From positions 5,479,001 through 5,543,000 of the forward strand of contig JAYKKT010000088.1 of the NCBI GenBank assembly GCA_036023115.1: a DNA stretch of 64,000 nt. Direction: 5' to 3'. The translations under genes were made by a program, and so were the position numbers. The notes below the pieces were generated by a model, which was given only the letters and a program-made list of their open reading frames with translations, was not told where the DNA came from and did no database searches. The stretch's first letter is position 1. Each line of letters starts with the position of its first letter. Shown one piece after another: positions 57,563 to 64,000 of this stretch. This stretch comes from Brasenia schreberi (taxonomy: Eukaryota > Streptophyta > Magnoliopsida > Nymphaeales > Cabombaceae).

Positions 57563-57591
<29 letters not shown>
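57563..57591 (+). repeat. (CT)n tract in SCAMP 5' leader
   Basis: Uninterrupted CT run ending about 105 bases before the SCAMP start codon. CT/GA tracts at this location are common in plant core promoters and leaders (Y-patch or GAGA-type), so a regulatory role is possible but not shown. Confidence 0.7.
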
Positions 57592-57594
<3 letters not shown>

Positions 57595-57696
57595 TAACGA
57601 AGAACATTTCTTCGTGAGGAGAATTTGCGTTCCTTAAGGCTGAAGGCTCTCTCGCCCAGATCTCATCCGCCGTGGCCGCGAGGAACACGACTTGCC

Positions 57697-60600
57697 ATGG
57701 CGGGACGCTATGACCGGAATCCGTTCGATGAGGAAGAAGTGAACCCCTTCGCGGTGAGTCCTCTACTTTCATGAATTTCGGTTTTGATTGGTCCCTTTGT
57801 GTGTTGGCTCGTTAGATTTAGCGATTAGGTGAGTTAGTTCGTTCCCGGGAAGTGAAGTGAGGATTTTGGCGGGAATCTCGAGGATTTCTAGCTTACTGGT
57901 TGTTTCGGATCGTGTTTCGTGTATTTTGTTTGCTTAATTGGATTTACTTTCTTGTTAAGTTCTAGATCTGCTTCTTCACTGGGAAATTGAGGCTAATTTT
58001 GAAGCGAATCGTCGGGTTGACGTTGATCTGGCGAATTATGGAGTTTGATGATCGTTTGAAAGATACACTGGTTTCATTTCATAGCTTTTAGAGGGCTCTT
58101 ACTACCGACGCTTTGGCGCATTATTTCTTCGATTTTAGTCGACTTAGTTCGTCTCTGAGAAGAAAACTTAGGATTTTTGCTGGAATCTGGCAGATTTCTG
58201 CCTCACTGGTTGTTCTAAATCGTCTTCTTTAGATTTTGTTGCTTAGTTCTATTCATTATCTTGTTGGGTTGTAAATCTACGTATTGCATGGGGAATAAGT
58301 CGAGTTTCTCGTATGAATTGTCGAGCGAGACTAAGTGATGCTGGAGTCTTATGAATCTTGATGCTCGTTTCTTATCATAGGCTTTAGAGTTTTGTATTTT
58401 ATTTTCTGAGTGACATTTTGAGGTGGAACTATGCGATCTGTGGTGTCTTGTTGAGGCTAATTGCACTGATTTTTTTCTGTTCTTATCGAAATTGGGAGGA
58501 TTATCTCTCTTCATCTAAACAACTGAGAGGTAAGAGCACTGTGCATCTTTTCGCATCTTCAACAACTTTATGAAATAATGCATTCTAAATCCTGAATTTC
58601 TTCATAAGAATCTATGTTAAGGTTGTCATATCGTTTGGTTCATACTCTTCCAGGAAGCATGGATGCACAATTTGAAATTATAAAATTCTTGAATTATGAG
58701 CAAAATAACATCACAAGGCAAGACAAATAGCAGATACTCCCTTCAGCTGAGCATCTTTTTGACAAAATTGTTTTTGTCCCCTCTTGGTTGTGTTAATGAT
58801 AAGTGCTGGTGAGTTCCACTGGAGAAACTGGGGTAGGCACATCTGCAGTTGTGTCCCCAGTGGACTAGTTTTTGTGGCATGGTTGTGTGTCTTTAAAAAA
58901 GAAAAATCTAGAGCGAATCCTAGAAGGGAACTTGAACAATTGAAGAAGATGCCTGCTGTTTTGCTTACGCTAAATTGTAGGTAGCTTGTAAAATTACTTC
59001 TTCTGGCTTCACGATTGATGGTGATTAAATATTCATAACTATGTTATCTTTGTGGTTTGGCTATGTAGTAAAGTCTTCTGTCCCAACTATGCAAGCTATA
59101 AAAATTGAGAAGCAGAAACAGCATGGTTTGTATAGGCTCCATGCAAGGAGATTGCATATGTCAGTATTTCCATTATCGATATACTTAACATGCTAACCTT
59201 CTTCATTGATTACTTTCTATAGTTCATTGTTGTATCATTAAGCTCTAATCATGTGATATAAAACGTATGATCATAGAAGTGAGACAGTATCATGCTTGCA
59301 GTTGATAATAGGAGACTTTTTATGCAGGCATCTACCTAAAATATCATTGCCTTGAAAATTCTGGTAATTGTGAAAGTTGAATAAAATATTTGCTACTTGG
59401 TTCCCTCACACAGACAAACATGTGTGCGTGTATTGAGTCATTCACTCTTCAGTCTTCACAACACATGACTAAACATTAGAAAATGAGTATGGACCAATTG
59501 TTTATAACTTTATATATTTATTATCCATCTATCTATCTCCTAAGTGCAAATTTTAAGTATTTATGCATGGTGGTTAGGTGGTCATCTCTCTTTAGCTAGG
59601 TCAAGCGTTCCTACTTGGGTGTACATCTGGTAAGGGTCTCTCCAACTTATTACAAGAACATATTGCATACACGGATGTGAGTATATGCCTCTTGTGTATG
59701 TATTATGTATTTTGATATTTCCGGCAAATATAGCACAAAGTTGGCATCTGCCTTATCGTCCAGCTTTCTTCTATTGCATTTTTCATGAATACTTGTGGCA
59801 ACATCCATATGCGATATCTGCTTCTACCAAATGGTGTCCAGCTGCCAAGTGAAGAACAACACAAAGTAAAAAAAGAAAAATCATATAGTGAAAAGCTTAT
59901 AAAGATGAAAGTGCCCCTTAATTAGAGCAAACTAAGGAGGGAGGGCCAAACTGATAGTTCAGTTAGCTGTTCGGCCCAAACGGCTAACTCATCTGGTTGT
60001 TGGGGGACTAACAACTACTTGACCTTGCTGTTAGTGGATGGCTAGGTTGATAAGATAAGCCCAATAAATAATTCTCTGTTTTCCATGATGCAGGAATCAG
60101 CTCACTGAATGAGCCAATAGTGGTTGTAATGGCTAGTTTGACAAGTCGTTAGTGATGCTGATAATAACCCTCTCTTTTTTCTCAATGTAGCAAGAAAAAA
60201 ATCAAAATGCAAGAAAAGAAAATATAATAATATGCCTAGAGTCTAGGTCTCATGCCTTTTATATGTTTTCAATGCCAGGATCGAGCAGTGCGTGGAAGAA
60301 CATCTGAGCAGACTTATGGTGGAGGCCCATTTTATACAATTGTAAGTTTTTTTTGTTTGGAGGTTTATTCTATATATATATATATGTATGTGTATGTGTA
60401 TGTATATATACATATACATATACATTTATTTATGTGTGTGTGTGTATATATATATGTAGAGGTAGTGGTAAATGCTCAAACCTAACCCATGCTTAAATCT
60501 ACTCAAACATGTCTGCTGTTTGATTAGTACAATCAATAGTAGATATTTGAATCAAAAGTACTGTTGTACGCATTTGCTGCTTTATCTCCCCAACCGTTAA

Positions 60601-60981
60601 TCTCAAAGATCAAACAGTTGGGATGACAAAGTATATTTGAGCATTTACCACTTCCTCTATATATTTACCACTTCCTCTATATATGTATGTATATACAATG
60701 TTTATATACATAGGAAAAGTTGTAAATGTGCACACTCATCTATGCTCAAATCCATTTAAACACCTCCACTATTTGATTGGCATGATCAATGATGAAGATT
60801 TGAATAAAAAAGTAAAAATACTATTATCATTTGTGTACTTTGCATTTAATGCACTATATGTATTAAATGCCTTTTGCTTTATCACCTCTCTGTGATTTCA
60901 AAGATCGAAAGGTTGTGATGATAAAGTGGAATTGAGCATGGATGGGGTATTCACATGTACTATGCTCTCTCTCTCTCTCTC

Positions 60982-61053
<72 letters not shown>

Positions 61054-64000
61054 TAGTGCAAACTTTAATTGGAGACATGAATTTCCAAACATCCACCTAT
61101 TTGGGCCTTTTGGATATTTGGTGACCGTAACTGACAACTTATAATCCTCTTGTTGTGATGTGGTGAGTTCTATACATTATGGTAAATTGATTAAGAAATC
61201 TTAGTTTTGTTCAAGAAATTCTTTTGCACTTCGTGTGTCTGTTTTATGTGCATACGTACCTGAACTGATCATAAAGAGAGCTAATAAAGGATATCATTAC
61301 TAATACGTTTTGTAGTATGATTTAAGTTGGCAGAGCCCAAATAATATTATTTAATTGAGATATTGTTATCAAAACTTATTATTTAGCAACACATGAGATC
61401 TTGAACTATGGGGTCAAAGTATCCTATTATGACATTATATTAAATGCGATAATTTAAGTGATTGGGTAGAGTTCTCCTTTTTTGATGAAATTTTGCTTAA
61501 ACGTTTTAGGTTGTCATATAAGAATTCGTTGCAACTTACTGGTAAGCAAGCTGGCTAACAGTAGCTTCTTCAAGCATGTTTTATTTAAAGCATGCACTGC
61601 CATTTAGCTTATTTTCATGGTGAGCTGATGTTGGACTTTCTACTCAAGAATCAAATGTAGACAGGACAAGCTCAAGCTGTCTAGCTGGTATAGGTTGGAA
61701 TAAGAAGAAACTCTGCACTTTCAAAGTATTTAGAAGCAATTGTTTAAAGCATGCACTGCCATTTAGCTTATTTTCATGGTGAGCTGATGTTGGACTTTCT
61801 ACTCAAGAGTCAAATTTAGACAGGACAAGCTCAAGCTGTCTAGCTGGTATAGGTTAGAATAAGAAAGTCTGCACTTTCAAAGTATTTTTAGAAGCAATAC
61901 ACATTGCAGCTTTGGGATAGTGTCTGCAAGACTGATGGTTGAACAATTATTTCTGAACTAAAAATCTCAGTGAGTGTCCTTTTGCTTATTTTGAGCTTGG
62001 CAAGCTTGGTTTTCTGCTGGTGGCTCTGGTCTTGGTTCATGCCTTGTGTGTTTGAACGAACTCAAGATGGCCTTGGCTGTGAGAAGCTGTCTCATTTTGC
62101 AGGTTTCCAACATACATGTGCACAGCTGCAACATATGTTGCTTGTATGTGTGCTTCCTACTTCATATAACATTTTCTCACATTTTGTACTTGCAGAACCC
62201 AGGCAGTAGACTTTCACCTCTTCCCCCGGAACCTGCTGATTTTGGAAGTGCCACAGTTGATATTCCTCTTGATTCAGTGAAGGTATTCTATCAGATTGTT
62301 AATGCTATTATAACCTTCCAAATTTCTTTTTTCTGTAGGCCAAATGGGCTTTCAAAATATGATTGTTGCCAAATATATAGGATTTGAAGAAGAAAGAGAA
62401 GGAATTGCAAGCTAAAGAGGCAGAACTGAAAAAGCGAGAACAGGTGTGTCTAATGCAACTCATTTTGAAGTCACAAGAATTTATCAAACTCAGTACTTAT
62501 TCAAGTCGGTCCCAAGCCCGGATAAAGGAGGAGGGTTGCGTTAGGCTTCCGACAACCAGCGTAAAACTTTGTCGGATTTACCATGGATTCTAAAAAAAAC
62601 AAAGAATCCATTTAGCCGACCCCACCCCATCTAGTATGGGAAAAGGCTTAGTAGATAGTAGATGGTAGATGGTAGATAGTACTTATTCAAGTCAGACTAG
62701 ATTGTACCATTGCTATTTCTGGCAATTCTAGGCAATGTATAACTAACTGTTCTTGGTTTGTGATGCTATGCTTTTGTTTTCTTTACAATTACAGGAACTT
62801 AAGCGCAGGGAGGATGCAGCTGCACGTGGTACCCTTTCTGTTTGCTGAATGCTGTTTCGAAAACTATAATTTTTCTAATGCTACTTACTATGACAATCAT
62901 AGTTGCTTACTGCTTTTACCTTTCCATTTCTGCAGCTGGAATAGTGATTGAGGAAAAAAACTGGCCGCCCTTTTTCCCTATTATTCATCATGATATTGCA
63001 AATGAAATACCAATACATCTTCAGAGGCTGCAGTATTTTGCTTTTGCATCATATTTAGGTACTGGTCCATCTTATGCACTCAGCTTCTTCTTTCTACTTC
63101 AAATTTTCTTTCAGAAACAGCCAAATGAGTGTTAATGCATTATCTTGAAGGAGGTATTATTCACATAATCATGAAAGCGATGGTTAATATGATAAGGATT
63201 GAAAGCTTGGTAAGTTATTCTGAAAAAGAGTAACTAACATGGTAGTCCATGTTATCCACTCAGTTTGTTCTTTCTTCGTTCATTTTCTTTGAGAAACAGC
63301 CAAATGGGTGTGATCTTTAAAAGTATGCATTATCTTGAAGGAGGTATAGTTAATATATTCGCAATGGTTAATATGATAAAGATTGGAAGCTTGATAAGTT
63401 ATCACGGGAAAGATTGAGGTGCAATGTCTCTCTCTCTCTCTCTCTCTCTCTTTTATACACATGTGACATTTCTATGCTGCCTCGTTGGAACATCTTTTGG
63501 TTTTGATACAGATGCCCTTCTAAGGGTAATGGTTTTGTAGAGATTGATACTTCAGCTTTTTACATTAGTACCAGTTAGAATCACAAAATTTATGCAGTAC
63601 AATGAAAGAAGATTGTTTGGTTATTCAATCATGACATACAATGTTGTGAATTGGATTCCTTTATTTTCGTCATTGTTCTTTCTTTATTAGTTAAGCTGCA
63701 TCTCCAAGAACTTCTTGTCTTATATAATGCACATAAAACAGACTTAGCAAGACGGGTGTTAAACCAATTCACTCACACAGGCGCATGGGTGTATATAATT
63801 GAAATTCAGAGCTTCCATTTCGCACATGTGGATCTAGTGTGACTAATAGAAGTTATAGTCAAATATCAGTGAAATTAAAACCTTCATGGCATGTGTAGGA
63901 CTCATTTTGGGTTCAACTTCGAATTTTGGGCCTCTTCTATTGTGCAGGGATTGGTTTATGTCTTCTCTGGAATGTAGTAGCTGTTATGGCTGCCTGGATT
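57697..64000 (+). CDS. Secretory carrier-associated membrane protein (SCAMP), 5' part
   Basis: Exons 57697-57753, 60279-60341, 62196-62282, 62381-62443, 62795-62828, 62936-63058 and 63948 onward join in frame; the gene runs off the window after about 160 codons. The N-terminus [19 protein letters not shown] holds two NPF motifs, which in SCAMPs bind EH-domain endocytic adaptors. A Pro-rich piece follows ([14 protein letters not shown]), then a charged coiled coil (~70-97, [19 protein letters not shown]). Next comes the conserved pre-membrane segment [13 protein letters not shown] with [20 protein letters not shown], and the first transmembrane helix starts at the last exon ([14 protein letters not shown]). 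Complete plant SCAMPs have four membrane spans and cytosolic ends and act in post-Golgi and endocytic trafficking. The remaining exons lie beyond 64000. Intron 1 is 2.5 kb. Confidence 0.95.
60966..61050. repeat. (CT)n-(AT)n compound microsatellite in SCAMP intron 2
   Basis: CT run (60966-60982) followed by about 63 bases of AT. It has the same order as the compound tracts at 35037 and, inverted, 21592. Confidence 0.95.
61584..61900. repeat. 159-bp tandem duplication in SCAMP intron 2
   Basis: 61584-61742 repeats at 61743-61900 with very few differences (tttaaagcatgcactgccat at 61584 and 61743), which suggests a recent event. Confidence 0.95.
62508..62677 (+). mobile_element. RTE-derived short retroposon with TAGATGG tail (SCAMP intron 4)
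   Basis: 5'-shortened copy starting ggtcccaagcccggataaag and ending gtatgggaaaaggcttag. The tail is not TTG but repeated tagatgg/tagatag units. It is flanked by the perfect 16-mer agtacttattcaagtc at 62492-62507 and 62678-62693. Confidence 0.92.
63060..63412. repeat. 180-bp tandem duplication in SCAMP intron 6
   Basis: 63060-63239 repeats at 63240-63412. Shared words include cagccaaatg(a/g)gtgt and gcattatcttgaaggaggta. The first unit begins right after the exon 6 donor site. Confidence 0.88.
63427..63451. repeat. (CT)n microsatellite in SCAMP intron 6
   Basis: 25-base CT run just after the 180-bp duplication. Confidence 0.93.

Overview
This is nuclear genomic DNA from a flowering plant. 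The spliced genes have GT-AG introns, and the families present are plant ones: a SANT-like/bromodomain protein, a DUF707 protein and a SCAMP. The intergenic DNA is a graveyard of plant transposons, with Copia LTR, RTE-clade LINE, SINE, hAT, MULE/FAR1 and MITE remains. A narrower taxon cannot be read from the sequence. There is no operon, CRISPR array, rRNA gene or convincing tRNA gene.

Layout. Positions 1-5.2 kb hold AT-rich, decayed DNA-transposon material, including a probable hAT transposase pseudogene on the minus strand. Positions 5.2-13.4 kb are two head-to-tail copies of a ~4 kb segment, each carrying a minus-strand RTE-type LINE with endonuclease and reverse-transcriptase remnants. 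An isolated, broken host-gene exon lies at 13.55-14.33 kb. A Copia retrotransposon occupies 15.2-21.1 kb with both LTRs, a perfect 5-bp target duplication, PBS and PPT, but a dead coding region. Positions 21-32 kb are gene-free: MITEs, a GC-rich minisatellite, 112-bp tandem repeats, a G-rich LTR-like stretch and SINEs.

Three intact-looking genes follow, all on the plus strand. The first is a five-exon nuclear bromodomain protein (32187-37478, 516 aa predicted). The second is a 15-exon DUF707 membrane-anchored protein (42924-52242, 438 aa predicted). The third is the 5' part of a SCAMP gene (57697 to the window end). All reading frames are conserved across every predicted exon junction. A MULE/FAR1 transposase pseudogene lies between the first two genes. 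Repeats and another LINE fragment lie between the second and third.

The most interesting material is in the introns and repeats. A 1.3-kb element with 15-bp inverted repeats and an 8-bp near-perfect target duplication, inside DUF707 intron 11, carries the promoter and 5' end of an aspartic-protease-like (EDGP/basic 7S globulin type) gene, so it looks like a Pack-type hAT element. A family of ~200-bp retroposons shares both its 5' leader and its 3' end with the RTE LINE and has clean 16-19 bp target duplications, including one insertion of only 49 bp. Part of the bromodomain gene's 5' leader also has a second copy in DUF707 intron 11.
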